Of a stretch of DNA of 64,000 nt, positions 1 to 9,402 are shown in pieces (positions within the stretch are counted from its first letter, which is position 1; every line of letters begins with the position of its first letter). The stretch spans positions 62,001 through 126,000 of the forward strand of contig LKMN01000001.1 of assembly GCA_001563875.1 (NCBI GenBank). Reading direction: 5' to 3'. Position numbers and translations under genes: made by a program. The notes beneath the pieces are model-generated. The model was not told the origin of the DNA. It made no database searches and was given only the letters and a program-made list of their open reading frames with translations. The DNA comes from Nanohaloarchaea archaeon B1-Br10_U2g1. Lineage in GTDB: Archaea > Nanohalarchaeota > Nanosalinia > Nanosalinales > Nanosalinaceae.

Positions 1-236
1 CAAATTATGACGAAGTTATATTAGCAGGTGGATACGCTAGAGAATGTCTCCGCAACACTCACCAAGGAATATCCGGCAGAGATGTTCAAGTTAATATTGA
101 ACCTGAGATAACCTATGACCAAACTTTCCGTAACACCGAAGGATTTACATTATCAGAGGTCATAGCTACAGGAGATAAAGAGATAATAGGAAAATTCTTG
201 GAGCCCTTCAATAATGGAGAAACAGGACTAGTGTGA
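1..236 (+). CDS. C-terminal fragment of an unknown protein (truncated by window edge)
   Basis: The frame starting at base 3 is open from the window edge to a TGA at 234-236, giving the last 77 residues of a protein whose start lies outside. The fragment contains a beta-strand-like stretch followed by GGYARECLRNT. A Gly-rich turn followed by Cys and Thr is reminiscent of the nucleophile region of cysteine hydrolases (isochorismatase-like), but this is only a resemblance. It is convergent with methionyl-tRNA synthetase, whose stop codon lies immediately next to this one (237-239). Confidence 0.6.
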   Translation, partial: NYDEVILAGGYARECLRNTHQGISGRDVQVNIEPEITYDQTFRNTEGFTLSEVIATGDKEIIGKFLEPFNNGETGLV

Positions 237-2303
237 CTATCTTATCCTACTTCCTTTCTCTATATCCCCTTCTGATTTAAGCAGCGAAACATTTCCTTCT
301 TCGTCTTCTGCCGCCAACATCATACACTCGCTTTTTTCTCCCCTAAGTTCTGCGGGCTCCAGATTTGCTAAAATTGTAACCTTCTTACCGTCAAGCTCGT
401 CTGGTCTATAATGATTCTTCAGTCCGGCACAAGTCTGTAGAGTGGCCTCTCCAATATCTATCTTGACTTTGTAGAGCTTATCTGCGTTCGGATGTTCTTC
501 TACAGAAACTACCTCTCCAACCCTGATATCCATGTCCTGAAAGTCTTCAAAACTAACTGTGTTGTCGTTAAAACTGTCTTCTTCTGACTCTTCCATAGCA
601 TCTTTCTTCTCGTCAACCTCTATCTTTTCAAACAATATTTCTCGTTTACCAAGCCTGTGCCCGGACTCTATGCCTCCAAGTAACGGATCTACAAACTCGT
701 TAAATCCCTCTTCTGTATGTATCTCGGTGTTCAGCATACCGCCAATTTTTTCGCTTGTTTCCGGTGTAAAAGGATAAAGTGTTACTCCAAGAGCTCTTAT
801 TATCCTGACAGATACGTGTATTGTCTCATCTCTCCTGTCTTCGTTGTTCCATGGCTCCTCTTCAGACAAGTATCGGTCTCCTAGCCTTGCAAGCTCCACT
901 GCTTTATCTAAAGCTTCTTTGGGTTTGTGTTCTTCGAAAAACTTCTCGTATTCTGAGATGATTCTTTCTGCCTCATCTACAACTTCCTCGTCTCTCTGTT
1001 CTAAATCTGCCGCAGGTGCTTTATTATCGAACCATTTTTCGGTTAGGCTCAAAGTCCTGTTGACAAAGTTTCCAATGGTATCGTTCAATACATTGTTTAT
1101 CTCGGATTCAAAGTCTTTCCAAGAGAACGTTGTATCGTGGTTTCTCGGTATCTTACGAGCTAAGTAGAATCTCCAGTAGTCTGCAGGATACATATCCAAT
1201 GCGTCCTCCGTTGAAAGACCTTTGCCTCTTGACTTCGAGAACTTCGTATCCTCTGCAAGCAAGTACTCTTGTATAAACTCGTAGTGTGGAAGCGAGTAGT
1301 CTGTTTCCTCTGTACTTGAACCTGTTAGCATCGAAGGCCACATAACGGCGTGGAATATAGTATTATCTTTTCCTATAGAGTAGTATGTCTCTGCATCTCC
1401 TGTCCAATAATCTTTCCATTCGTCGTTGTCCTGGAAAAGTTCTCTTGTAAAGCCTATATAACCTATAGGTGCATCAAACCATACGTAGAGAACTTTATTG
1501 CTGTAGGTGTCAGCGTCTAAGCTTTCAACTTCTAAACCTTCTTTCTCAATTCTCCTGTTTACCCTGTTCACAGGTATTTCGAATCCCCATTCTATATCTC
1601 GGGTTATACACCGTGGTTCAGTGTCGTCAATTGCGTTCAGTACTTCTTCAAACTTTGAGTCGGGGACAGGCTGAGGTTCCGCGTTTTTAATCCAGTCTCT
1701 TAATTCCTCTTTAAACTTGGTTAGATCGAAGAATAAGTGTGTAGTCTCTCTGAACTCTATATCCTCGCTTCCTGAGATGGTGGAGTAAGGCTCAGTCAGT
1801 TCTTCCGGCTCCACAAGTTTTCCACAGTCGTCACACTGGTCTCCTCGTGATAATCCTCCACAGTGTGGACATCCTCCTTCGACGTACCTGTCTGGAAGGA
1901 AACGGCCATCTTCTTTAGAGTAGGGGAGCGTCTGTTTCTTCTCTTTTATGTATCCGTTACAGTAAAGCTCAGTGAACATGTCATGGGTCTGTCTTTTATT
2001 GTACTCGCTGTGGGTATCACTGTAGATTGAGAAGTCCATAGCCATCTCTTCAAGAACTTCTTCAATCTTCTCATGTTGCTCGTCTTTAAGTTCTTCTACC
2101 GGAATATCTCTTTCGATAGCTTCAAGCTCTAGAGGTGTTCCGTGCACGTCGCTTCCGCATACGAAAATGTTGTCTACTCCTCTAAGATCCAGATATCTAT
2201 GAAATATGTCTGCCGGAAGGAAGCTTCCTACAATGTTTCCTAGATGCGGTACGCCGTGTATATATGGTAGTGCCGAGGTTACAGTGACCTTTCTTTCAGA
2301 GAT
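237..2303 (-). CDS. metG: Methionyl-tRNA synthetase, apparently with a non-canonical start codon
   Basis: Charges tRNA-Met with methionine in the cytoplasm. The protein shows the class I HIGH-type motif (HGVPHLGN, about residue 20), a zinc knuckle with CPHC and CDDC pairs, the KFSKS version of KMSKS, an anticodon-binding helical domain, and a C-terminal OB-fold tRNA-binding domain (DIRVGEVVSVEEHPNADKL). Length is about 688 residues, normal for archaeal MetRS with the fused OB domain. The first ATG/GTG/TTG in frame is GTG at 2147, which would delete the HIGH motif. Homology continues to about 2300, where an in-frame ATC (2301-2303) sits 7 nt after an AGGTGG Shine-Dalgarno sequence. The nearest upstream in-frame stop is TAA at 2343-2345, with no usual start in between. 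I therefore place the start at 2303; a sequence error there is the alternative. Confidence 0.9.
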   Translation of the reverse strand: MSERKVTVTSALPYIHGVPHLGNIVGSFLPADIFHRYLDLRGVDNIFVCGSDVHGTPLELEAIERDIPVEELKDEQHEKIEEVLEEMAMDFSIYSDTHSEYNKRQTHDMFTELYCNGYIKEKKQTLPYSKEDGRFLPDRYVEGGCPHCGGLSRGDQCDDCGKLVEPEELTEPYSTISGSEDIEFRETTHLFFDLTKFKEELRDWIKNAEPQPVPDSKFEEVLNAIDDTEPRCITRDIEWGFEIPVNRVNRRIEKEGLEVESLDADTYSNKVLYVWFDAPIGYIGFTRELFQDNDEWKDYWTGDAETYYSIGKDNTIFHAVMWPSMLTGSSTEETDYSLPHYEFIQEYLLAEDTKFSKSRGKGLSTEDALDMYPADYWRFYLARKIPRNHDTTFSWKDFESEINNVLNDTIGNFVNRTLSLTEKWFDNKAPAADLEQRDEEVVDEAERIISEYEKFFEEHKPKEALDKAVELARLGDRYLSEEEPWNNEDRRDETIHVSVRIIRALGVTLYPFTPETSEKIGGMLNTEIHTEEGFNEFVDPLLGGIESGHRLGKREILFEKIEVDEKKDAMEESEEDSFNDNTVSFEDFQDMDIRVGEVVSVEEHPNADKLYKVKIDIGEATLQTCAGLKNHYRPDELDGKKVTILANLEPAELRGEKSECMMLAAEDEEGNVSLLKSEGDIEKGSRIR

Positions 2304-2488
2304 AAATAATCCACCTAAAACTAAAGTTAAGAGATAAACTCTTTAAACTGACTATTCTTCATCAGGCATAACTTAGTATAGAGAAGACATCTAGCCCAAA
2401 ACTAAAACATTTAAACAACTCCAGACAGGCCTCCAGCATTCTTAACTAACTGGGTTAGGTTTTTGAAAGCTGGGAGATAGTTGATAAC

Positions 2489-3907
2489 ATGAAACAAAAA
2501 AAGACTAAGATTGTCGCTACTATAGGTCCAGCATCCAACTCTAAAAGAACGATAGAAGAACTCGTTGATGCAGGGGTCGATGTTTTTAGATTCAACTTCT
2601 CTCACAGTGACCATGAAACACATGAAGAGGTTTTCGATAGAGTTAGAGAGGTATCTGATGATATTGCCTTAATGCTGGACACCAAGGGTCCAGAAGTAAG
2701 ACTTAGAGAAGTAGAAGAAAGCACAGAGCTTCAAGGCGGCGAAACTGTCGAGATCACTTCTGAAAAAGTTATAGGAAACAGTAGAAAGCTTTCAATAAAT
2801 CATGTAGGTATAGAGAACAGGCTGGAAGAGGGAGACAGAATACTAATTGATGATGGTAAAGTAGCTCTAAAGGTCAAAGCCATCGGAGAAAACATAGAAT
2901 GTCTTGTACAGAATGGAGGAGAGATAGGTTCACGTAAATCCGTTAACGTACCGGGCAAAGACGTAGGTCTCTCAGCTCCTACAGAAAAAGACCTTAAAGA
3001 TCTGAAGTTCGGAGCCGAGAAAGGTTTTGACTTCGTGGCTCTATCGTTTGTGAAAGAAGCTTCAGACGTAGAAGAAGTAAGACAGTTCCTAGAAGAACAT
3101 GATGCAGATATTGATATCATATCTAAGATTGAGCATTTGAAAGCTGTAGAGAACTACAGCGAGATTTTGGAAGCATCAGATGGTGTTATGGTTGCACGAG
3201 GAGATCTTGGTGTGGAGGCAAGACCTGCAAGAGTCCCTCTGCTACAGAAAGAGCAGATCAGAGAGGCTAATAGAGCTTCTAAGCCTGTTATAACTGCAAC
3301 TCAGATGCTCGAATCAATGACTGAGAATCCTATGGCTACACGAGCCGAAGCCTCCGATGTTGCAAACGCTGTGATAGATGGTACGGATGCAGTTATGCTT
3401 TCCGGAGAATCGGCTGTGGGAGACTATCCTGTTAAGGCAGTAGAGTTCATGAAAAATATTGTTAAGGAAGTAGAGAAATCAAATGGAGACGATATACACC
3501 ATACAGTTAAACAAAGATCTAAGACTGTGACAGATGTAATATCCAAGAGTGTATGGCAGTCATCAAAAGATCTGGATACAGACCTTATAGTCGCTCACAC
3601 CTCTTCAGGCTCCACAGCAAAAAACATTGCCAGATACAGGCCAAATCAATCCATAATAGCATTCACTGATAAAAAAGAAGTGAAGAGGAAGCTTAATCTA
3701 GTATGGGGAGTGAAACCAATATATATAGAGTTTTCAGGATCTGTAGACGACTTAATCTACAGATCTGCTAAAACGCTCTATGATAGAGGTATTGTCGAAG
3801 AAGATAATCAGATTGTGCTGTCATCAGGCGTGCCTACAGCCGTACCAGGAGCAACTAACATGATGGAGATAAGAAATGTCGAAGATATTCTAGAGCACAA
3901 AAGCTAG
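2489..3907 (+). CDS. pyk: Pyruvate kinase
   Basis: Transfers phosphate from phosphoenolpyruvate to ADP, the last ATP-yielding step of glycolysis. The 472 residues carry the family pattern in order: KIVATIGPAS at the N-terminus, FNFSH, the B domain, the ISKIEH catalytic stretch (the Lys that stabilises the transition state), MVARGDLGVE (metal and substrate binding), TATQMLESM and the SGESAVGDYP region, then the C-terminal allosteric-type domain. Full length. Its last 4 nt overlap the convergent HAD phosphatase gene. A TATA-like TTTAAAC lies at about 2410. With the glucan phosphorylase at 23 kb it points to a fermentative sugar economy (inference). Confidence 0.97.
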   Translation: MKQKKTKIVATIGPASNSKRTIEELVDAGVDVFRFNFSHSDHETHEEVFDRVREVSDDIALMLDTKGPEVRLREVEESTELQGGETVEITSEKVIGNSRKLSINHVGIENRLEEGDRILIDDGKVALKVKAIGENIECLVQNGGEIGSRKSVNVPGKDVGLSAPTEKDLKDLKFGAEKGFDFVALSFVKEASDVEEVRQFLEEHDADIDIISKIEHLKAVENYSEILEASDGVMVARGDLGVEARPARVPLLQKEQIREANRASKPVITATQMLESMTENPMATRAEASDVANAVIDGTDAVMLSGESAVGDYPVKAVEFMKNIVKEVEKSNGDDIHHTVKQRSKTVTDVISKSVWQSSKDLDTDLIVAHTSSGSTAKNIARYRPNQSIIAFTDKKEVKRKLNLVWGVKPIYIEFSGSVDDLIYRSAKTLYDRGIVEEDNQIVLSSGVPTAVPGATNMMEIRNVEDILEHKS

Positions 3908-4674
3908 ATTATACGGCTTTTGAGTCTTGTAAGGCTTGAAAGCCCATAATCCGGCTTTCTGAAATCTTCTGCCTGTGAAAGCTGTTCTCTATCAATATCT
4001 CCTGACATGACAGCTGCGGTTGTCATTCCCAGTCTATTACCTGTTTCGATATCAGCAAAACGGTCTCCTATAAATGCTGAAGAGCTCGGGAAATAGCTGA
4101 AGTACCTTTTGAGAATTTTCCGGTACTCTATACTCGGTTTTCCTATAAGTACTGGCTCTGCAAAGCTTTCCAGCGCTTTATTGTATGTTCCCTGGTGCGG
4201 TTTTATCTTAGACATTGTTCTGAATGTGGACTCTCTACTACATAAGATAAGATCTCCGCCGTTTTGGAGGATTTGCTGCGCTTTCTCAAGTTTATCGTAG
4301 GAAAACTGTCTATCTAAACCTATTAGAACAGTGTCAGCGTTTTGATCTACTCTTATCTCCTGTTTATCCAACTCTTCCATAAGTCCTTGTTCTCCTATAG
4401 CGTAGACCTGGTTAATATTCCTCTCCGCCAAGTATTCTGCAGCCACATAACTAGAGGTAATTATATCGTCTTTTTCTGTAGGGATACCAAAACCTGTTAA
4501 CTTCTTCGCATACCCTTCACGTGAGAGAATACTGTTGTCGGTGTGGAAGTAGATTTTCTTACCGGCCTCGCGTAGACTGTCTATTGTATCCTCCGCTCCT
4601 ATAATGGTTTCATCCCAGTTCCATATGGTCTTATCTAGGTCGAAGAAAAAGTACTTGAGCTCATCGGTATCCAT
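3904..4674 (-). CDS. HAD-superfamily sugar-phosphatase, NagD/phosphoglycolate phosphatase-like
   Basis: A 256-residue cytoplasmic HAD hydrolase. Motif I is DLDKT at residues 12-16 (Asp nucleophile and acid/base Asp), motif II includes HTDNS, the conserved Lys is in IGKPS, and the metal-binding motif IV is GDRFADIETG. A cap inserted between motifs II and III (type C2, NagD-like) fits the spacing. The family removes phosphate from small phosphorylated metabolites; the substrate cannot be read from sequence. It is convergent with pyruvate kinase and overlaps it by 4 nt, so the two are not an operon. Confidence 0.85.
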   Translation of the reverse strand: MDTDELKYFFFDLDKTIWNWDETIIGAEDTIDSLREAGKKIYFHTDNSILSREGYAKKLTGFGIPTEKDDIITSSYVAAEYLAERNINQVYAIGEQGLMEELDKQEIRVDQNADTVLIGLDRQFSYDKLEKAQQILQNGGDLILCSRESTFRTMSKIKPHQGTYNKALESFAEPVLIGKPSIEYRKILKRYFSYFPSSSAFIGDRFADIETGNRLGMTTAAVMSGDIDREQLSQAEDFRKPDYGLSSLTRLKSRII

Positions 4675-4813
4675 AAGGTTGTTCTGGTCTTTAAAACTCT
4701 TATACGTAATTATGTCAGGTTCAACAGAACCAGTGAAAGAACCTTTTCCCAGCGCGGAAAGGAGTTAGGAAAAGGATATTAACTTTATTTATAATCCTGA
4801 TCCAAGTTTCCCT

Positions 4814-7474
4814 ATGAAGATAATAAAAATCCTGTTGATCTTCTTGTTTCTGTCTATAAGCGCTGTATCTGCGGAACACGAACAGAGAACAAGCGTTCCT
4901 GAGATAAGTATTGAAAATGGTGAAAGCTTTGAGGTCTATTCGGACGAAATGGGTAGTATAGATTCCATAGAATTAGAAATAAGACACGATGATGAAACAG
5001 ATCCTTGGGGATCAGATGTTGAAATAGAGAATGAAGATTTACAGAATGTAGATGAAGAGACATTATCTGAAGAGGATGGTTTGATAGAAGCAGAGCTTGA
5101 TGGGTCTATGGAGCTTTTCGAATCAGATATAGATGTCTATGCGGAAGCTGATACAGACATACTGGTAAGCGGTATAACTCTTATAGGAAGTCAGAGATTC
5201 CAAGAGGTGGAGTATGCCGAAGAAGAGGGAACGGGTATTGCTGAGACATTTCATCCGGAGCTGGCTCTTTCAGTACAGCATCCTGACGATCAGGATCTAG
5301 AATATACTTTCTACAATATAGATGACGAATCAGAGCTTGGGGAGACATACTCTTTCACTACCTGCGGCCAAGATGGACGTCATGGTCCGGAGCAAGAAGA
5401 CTGTAATGAAGAGTATCAAGGTAGTAGTCTAGAAGGAAACGTAGAGATAGTTGGAGGTGACAGCGGGGTACAGGAGTGGGAGGTTCCCTTTACCGGAAGA
5501 TATAATCTGACTGCTGTAGGAGCACAAGGAGGAGGTCCGCATGGAGGAGAAGGCGCTTTAATAAATACAGAGTTGGCGCTGGAACAGGGAGACAGACTGA
5601 GGATTGTGAGCGCTCAACAGGGAAATCTGTTCGACCAGACCTTTACTGCCGGTAGTGGAGCCTCTTTTGTAGCTAGAGTAGTTGAAGATGGCTACCAGAT
5701 GTTCGATGGAGAGGAGGTAGAGCCAATACTCATAGCGGGAGGAGGAGCCGGATCTACACGAGCAAATGAGAACCAGGATGCGAATCTAGGGGAGTGTGGA
5801 CGAGACGCAACCCATCAGACAGGAGCCTCTGGAGAGACAGGAGATGGAGGCTGTGGTGGAGATGGAGGAGAAGGAGCCAACAGTGTCAGTTCTGGAGCAG
5901 GACTTCTAGGGGACGGACACCACTCAGGAACTGTTGAAGAAGATCCTCTCGCATATATTGGTAGTTCCAGGGGAGGGGTAGCGGACTCTCAAGGAGGCTT
6001 CGGAGGAGGCGGAGGCTCAAGAGAGGTAATATGGGACAGAGCCGGTGGAGGCGGAGGCTACTCCGGAGGAGGTGCTGCCCGTGGAGGTAACAATGAATGG
6101 GCTGCAGGAGGAGGCGGAGGCTCCTACATAACTAATGATCCGCGATACGATATAGAGGTCCTAAACGAAGAAGTCTCTTCTACAGGCCAAGGGATTGTTG
6201 AGATAGAGATCGAGGGCAGTCCAGAACGGATTATCGGAGATGATTCTGTAGAGTCAGGAGAAGCTGCGGAGGTAGAGTGGTCTGATAGAGACAACTTCGA
6301 GGAGTACAGCTGGGCTGTAGAGGTCTGTACTGAGGGTAGCGAGGAATGTGTCCTGAACACTAATCCCTGGAATTTCGCTGTGGAGATCGAGGACCCTGAA
6401 TTTGACCTAGAGTTCGAAGACTATACTACAGAGCATGCTTTTGATGTTGTGACGGAGATAGAGTTCGGAAGAGATGCTTATGAACCGAGATGCGACTTCA
6501 ACTTTACGAATACAAGAAACGGTGAGCACTATGAGATAGAGGATGTAGAAGTAGAGCCTATCTCTGGCACAGACCGGGAGGCAGTATGTGAAGCAAAAGT
6601 TTACGATGAGAGTCATGAGGACTTCGGCGGAGAACTATTCGAAAACTACGATGTCCTAGACGATATAGAGGTAGGTGTGAACGTTACAGATGAAGATGTT
6701 GGCCACAAATACTTAGAGGATGAAAGACAGATACCTAACCAACCACCTGAACTGGTCTCAGAAAGCCCTGCCGACGGTTCAATAGTGACTGAGGATGAAA
6801 TAGAGCTCTCTGTAACTCCAAGAGACCAGGACGATGAGGATATAACTGTTTACATCTATGAGACGGCCGAGGCAGGTCAAAACTCTGACACTCTGCTCTA
6901 CAGTGAGACGGTTAACGACTTCGACCAAGTAAGTTTTGACGATTGGGGGGATCTCGCCCCGGGAGAGGATTACACATGGTCAGTTGCGTTCGATGACACA
7001 CATGAGAACTCTACATTTGAGTTTGATTTTCTACGTTTAACCTCGGAGAGTTACAGGGTTGAGAAAACTTTGGAATATGACTATACTACACTTTTACTTA
7101 TGGAAGAAGAGAATACGGACTTCGTATTTAGTGTACAGAACAGGATAGATGCCACTCAAGAAAGTCTTAGAACCTATGTAGAAGGTCCGAACGCTAGATT
7201 CATGGACTCTGGTGAAGAAGTTAAGGAGTATGATATGGGTCCTGGTGAGGAAAGACAGTTCCATATAGAACTTGAGCCTGAGCAGACTGGTGATAAGGAA
7301 TTAAAATTAGTAACCGAAGATCAGGTGACAGGAGTTAACACTACAGAGTCTGTTCCTGTCACGGTTAGAGAGTTTCCCGAAGCATATGATCCTTACAGAG
7401 TTCCAGGAATAAGTGTGCTACAAGTATTATTTTTAGCTCTTGCAGCTACCGGTCTTTATTCTGTACGACTCTGA
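4814..7474 (+). CDS. Large secreted, membrane-anchored surface protein with an ALK-type glycine-rich domain
   Basis: 886 residues, extremely acidic, beginning with a clear signal peptide (residues 1-20, ending AVSA) and ending with a hydrophobic anchor (about 865-884). Residues about 215-480 form a glycine-rich domain: a start like AVGAQGGG, then PILIAGGGAG, then repeated GGGG/GGYSGGG runs with scattered Cys. This pattern matches the glycine-rich fold known from ALK/LTK receptors and many prokaryotic surface proteins (Pfam Gly_rich type). After it come beta-sandwich-like segments, including a fibronectin-III-like stretch near PPELVSESPADGS. It is probably displayed on the cell surface and may mediate contact with another cell or matrix (inference). 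A TATA-like TTTATTTATAA lies about 20 nt upstream of the start. Its 3' end overlaps convergent rps17e by 29 nt. Confidence 0.75.
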   Translation: MKIIKILLIFLFLSISAVSAEHEQRTSVPEISIENGESFEVYSDEMGSIDSIELEIRHDDETDPWGSDVEIENEDLQNVDEETLSEEDGLIEAELDGSMELFESDIDVYAEADTDILVSGITLIGSQRFQEVEYAEEEGTGIAETFHPELALSVQHPDDQDLEYTFYNIDDESELGETYSFTTCGQDGRHGPEQEDCNEEYQGSSLEGNVEIVGGDSGVQEWEVPFTGRYNLTAVGAQGGGPHGGEGALINTELALEQGDRLRIVSAQQGNLFDQTFTAGSGASFVARVVEDGYQMFDGEEVEPILIAGGGAGSTRANENQDANLGECGRDATHQTGASGETGDGGCGGDGGEGANSVSSGAGLLGDGHHSGTVEEDPLAYIGSSRGGVADSQGGFGGGGGSREVIWDRAGGGGGYSGGGAARGGNNEWAAGGGGGSYITNDPRYDIEVLNEEVSSTGQGIVEIEIEGSPERIIGDDSVESGEAAEVEWSDRDNFEEYSWAVEVCTEGSEECVLNTNPWNFAVEIEDPEFDLEFEDYTTEHAFDVVTEIEFGRDAYEPRCDFNFTNTRNGEHYEIEDVEVEPISGTDREAVCEAKVYDESHEDFGGELFENYDVLDDIEVGVNVTDEDVGHKYLEDERQIPNQPPELVSESPADGSIVTEDEIELSVTPRDQDDEDITVYIYETAEAGQNSDTLLYSETVNDFDQVSFDDWGDLAPGEDYTWSVAFDDTHENSTFEFDFLRLTSESYRVEKTLEYDYTTLLLMEEENTDFVFSVQNRIDATQESLRTYVEGPNARFMDSGEEVKEYDMGPGEERQFHIELEPEQTGDKELKLVTEDQVTGVNTTESVPVTVREFPEAYDPYRVPGISVLQVLFLALAATGLYSVRL

Positions 7475-7637
7475 CTATATATCCTGCGACACGGTTTCTA
7501 AGCTTCTTTGAGTTGAACTCGCCCATATCTTTGAGTTCTTCTTTGTTTTCATCGAAGTCTTCGCCGAATCTTTCCTCATCAGCGTCTACAAGATCTTTTG
7601 CTAGTCGTTTAATGTATGTTGGTCTTACGCGTCCCAT
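7446..7637 (-). CDS. rps17e: Small-subunit ribosomal protein S17e (eS17)
   Basis: 63 residues matching archaeal eS17 along its whole length: MGRVRPTYIKRLAKDL at the start and SKKLRNRVAGY near the end. It is a component of the 30S ribosomal subunit. The open frame extends eight codons upstream, but the family always begins at the MGRVRP methionine, so the start is placed at 7637. The last 29 nt overlap the 3' end of the secreted protein gene on the other strand. Confidence 0.93.
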   Translation of the reverse strand: MGRVRPTYIKRLAKDLVDADEERFGEDFDENKEELKDMGEFNSKKLRNRVAGYIVRVVQNKDR

Positions 7638-7696
7638 CAACCTAAGAGTCGAAGACAACATTCTTAAACTACGGGGTCGCTGAAAACTTTATACGG

Positions 7697-7930
7697 ATGA
7701 GAAAGTACCGAGAGTTCCTTACTTCTGCATTTCCAGATGATATTGTAACGAAGGCAGTCCATTTATACAAAGTTGTGAAAATATTTACGTTCTTTTACAT
7801 ACTTTTGGCAGGTTTCTGGATAGCTTTTACTAGAAGTCTGATAGTAGGTATCTCTTTCATGTTCTTCAAGTTCGCGGCTTTTTGGCTTACCTCTATCTTT
7901 GTTGCTCCAGGAGGAAGACCAGCGGTATAA
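7697..7930 (+). CDS. Small two-helix membrane protein
   Basis: 77 residues with a charged N-terminus (about 25 residues) and two hydrophobic helices, roughly residues 28-48 and 50-70. No catalytic motif and no recognised family. A TATA-like TTTATACGG lies just upstream, and alaX follows after 15 nt, so the two may be co-transcribed. Function unknown. Confidence 0.6.
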   Translation: MRKYREFLTSAFPDDIVTKAVHLYKVVKIFTFFYILLAGFWIAFTRSLIVGISFMFFKFAAFWLTSIFVAPGGRPAV

Positions 7931-7945
7931 ACGTTAAGAGCTGAA

Positions 7946-8671
7946 ATGCAAGATATGGCAGATCCTTTATATCTCCCTGATAGAGAGTACCGGAAGAAGT
8001 TTGAATCCTCAGTAGTGAAAGTAGAGTCTGATGGAAGCTACATAGTACTTCAAGAGACTCTTTTCTATAAGGAGGGAGGAGGACAACCCTCAGACAAGGG
8101 AAAAATTTACTGGAAAAACAAAGAATCTGAAGTAGTCGACGTTCAGAGAGAGGATGGAGAGGTAAGACATTACATTAAGGGACAGCTGCCTAAGCCTGGA
8201 GAGAAAGTCAAAGGAGAGATAGAATGGGATAGACGTTACAAACATATGAGAATGCATACTGCGCAACACTTAATATCTTGGATCGTTCTGAACATGTACG
8301 GAGCCTCAACAGCCGGAAATCAGATACATGAGGACTACTCTCGTATCGATTTCAAACCTGTAGAGTTCTCAGAAAGAGATGTAGAGAAGATTGAGAAAGC
8401 TGCAAATTCGCTTATAAAGAAAGAGCTTGGAGTCCAGAAGAAGATGATGGACAGAGAACAACTCGAACAGCAAGTAAAGGACGGAAGAACGAAACTTGAC
8501 ATAATACCGGATCATATCGATCCTTTAAGGATAGTAGTTATAGGAGGCGAAGATATCTGTCCTTGTGGAGGCACGCATGTGGATAACCTTGAAGAGATCG
8601 GAGAAATCGAGATAACAGATCGGAAGAGTAAAGGCTCAGATACTGAAAGAATAAAGTTCGAGCTGGCCTAG
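7946..8671 (+). CDS. alaX: Alanyl-tRNA editing protein AlaX
   Basis: A free-standing relative of the AlaRS editing domain that hydrolyses Ser- or Gly-tRNA(Ala) in trans. The 241 residues contain the LFYKEGGGQPSD loop, the zinc ligands HTAQH and the second site CPCGGTHV, all in the usual order. The length fits AlaX-M. A second in-frame ATG (7955) gives an N-terminus three residues shorter, and either is plausible. It overlaps the convergent neighbour by 4 nt. Together with the YbaK-type fusion at 17.9 kb it shows investment in removing wrongly charged tRNA. Confidence 0.92.
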   Translation: MQDMADPLYLPDREYRKKFESSVVKVESDGSYIVLQETLFYKEGGGQPSDKGKIYWKNKESEVVDVQREDGEVRHYIKGQLPKPGEKVKGEIEWDRRYKHMRMHTAQHLISWIVLNMYGASTAGNQIHEDYSRIDFKPVEFSERDVEKIEKAANSLIKKELGVQKKMMDREQLEQQVKDGRTKLDIIPDHIDPLRIVVIGGEDICPCGGTHVDNLEEIGEIEITDRKSKGSDTERIKFELA

Positions 8672-9375
8672 TAAAGATAGCTGTCAGAGGTCTTTAATCT
8701 GTCTTCAATAAAGCTATCTTTGTACCATTCGTCTATATCTGTAGTGTTTGGTCTTTCTCCATATGCTTCAGTCCATTCCCAATAACAGTAACCATTATTG
8801 TTGAAGGTTATTTCCTCTTTTACTTTTTCTACAGGCAAAATTAGCTCTCCGATTAAGGCAGATTCAATTTCCGGACTTAGAGGCTCTAAAGGTACGCTGA
8901 AATCTTGTTCGAAATCTTTCTCAAAATCAGAACGAGGGTAATGGACTACAGTATGGAGTAGAGAATCTCTCTCAGCCAGTTTATTTATAGAGTTCTCTCT
9001 CATGTAGATTCCTCCTGGTCTGGAGTACCAGTTCCCAGTACCATCCTGGCCTTGGCTTACTAATACGGCAGCTCCTTTCGCCTGAACCTCTATATCTTCA
9101 AAGGCTCCGTCTTTGACTACGAGGTCTATACATCCATTGTTAACACGCTCCATGTTGTAGTTTTCCTCAAGATATCTCTCAACCATGTCACCTATACCTT
9201 CAGTATATCGGTCTAGATCTGGTCTACCCCACTCTTCCCTCTTATCTGCAGGCCTTTTCTCAAGAGGTCTGACAGAGTTTTTGGTTCTATTGTTCATGAC
9301 AAAGTAGGGATGCCAAGGTCTATAGGATCCGCCGAGCTCAGAATATAGCTTGTTTATCGTCTCTGTCCCTGTCAT
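8668..9375 (-). CDS. Uncharacterised protein with a possible PD-(D/E)xK-like core
   Basis: 235 residues of no family I recognise. Residues about 103-120 read IDLVVKDG...IEVQAKG, an Asp followed on the next strand by Glu-x-Gln-x-Lys. This resembles the active-site strands of restriction-endonuclease-like nucleases, but the Gln position is unusual and the match may be chance. There is no signal peptide or membrane helix. Its stop lies within the end of alaX (4-nt overlap), and ABCE1 follows downstream on the same strand. Confidence 0.6.
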   Translation of the reverse strand: MTGTETINKLYSELGGSYRPWHPYFVMNNRTKNSVRPLEKRPADKREEWGRPDLDRYTEGIGDMVERYLEENYNMERVNNGCIDLVVKDGAFEDIEVQAKGAAVLVSQGQDGTGNWYSRPGGIYMRENSINKLAERDSLLHTVVHYPRSDFEKDFEQDFSVPLEPLSPEIESALIGELILPVEKVKEEITFNNNGYCYWEWTEAYGERPNTTDIDEWYKDSFIEDRLKTSDSYLY

Positions 9376-9402
9376 TTCACTATCCTTTATCGATATAGGT
9401 AT

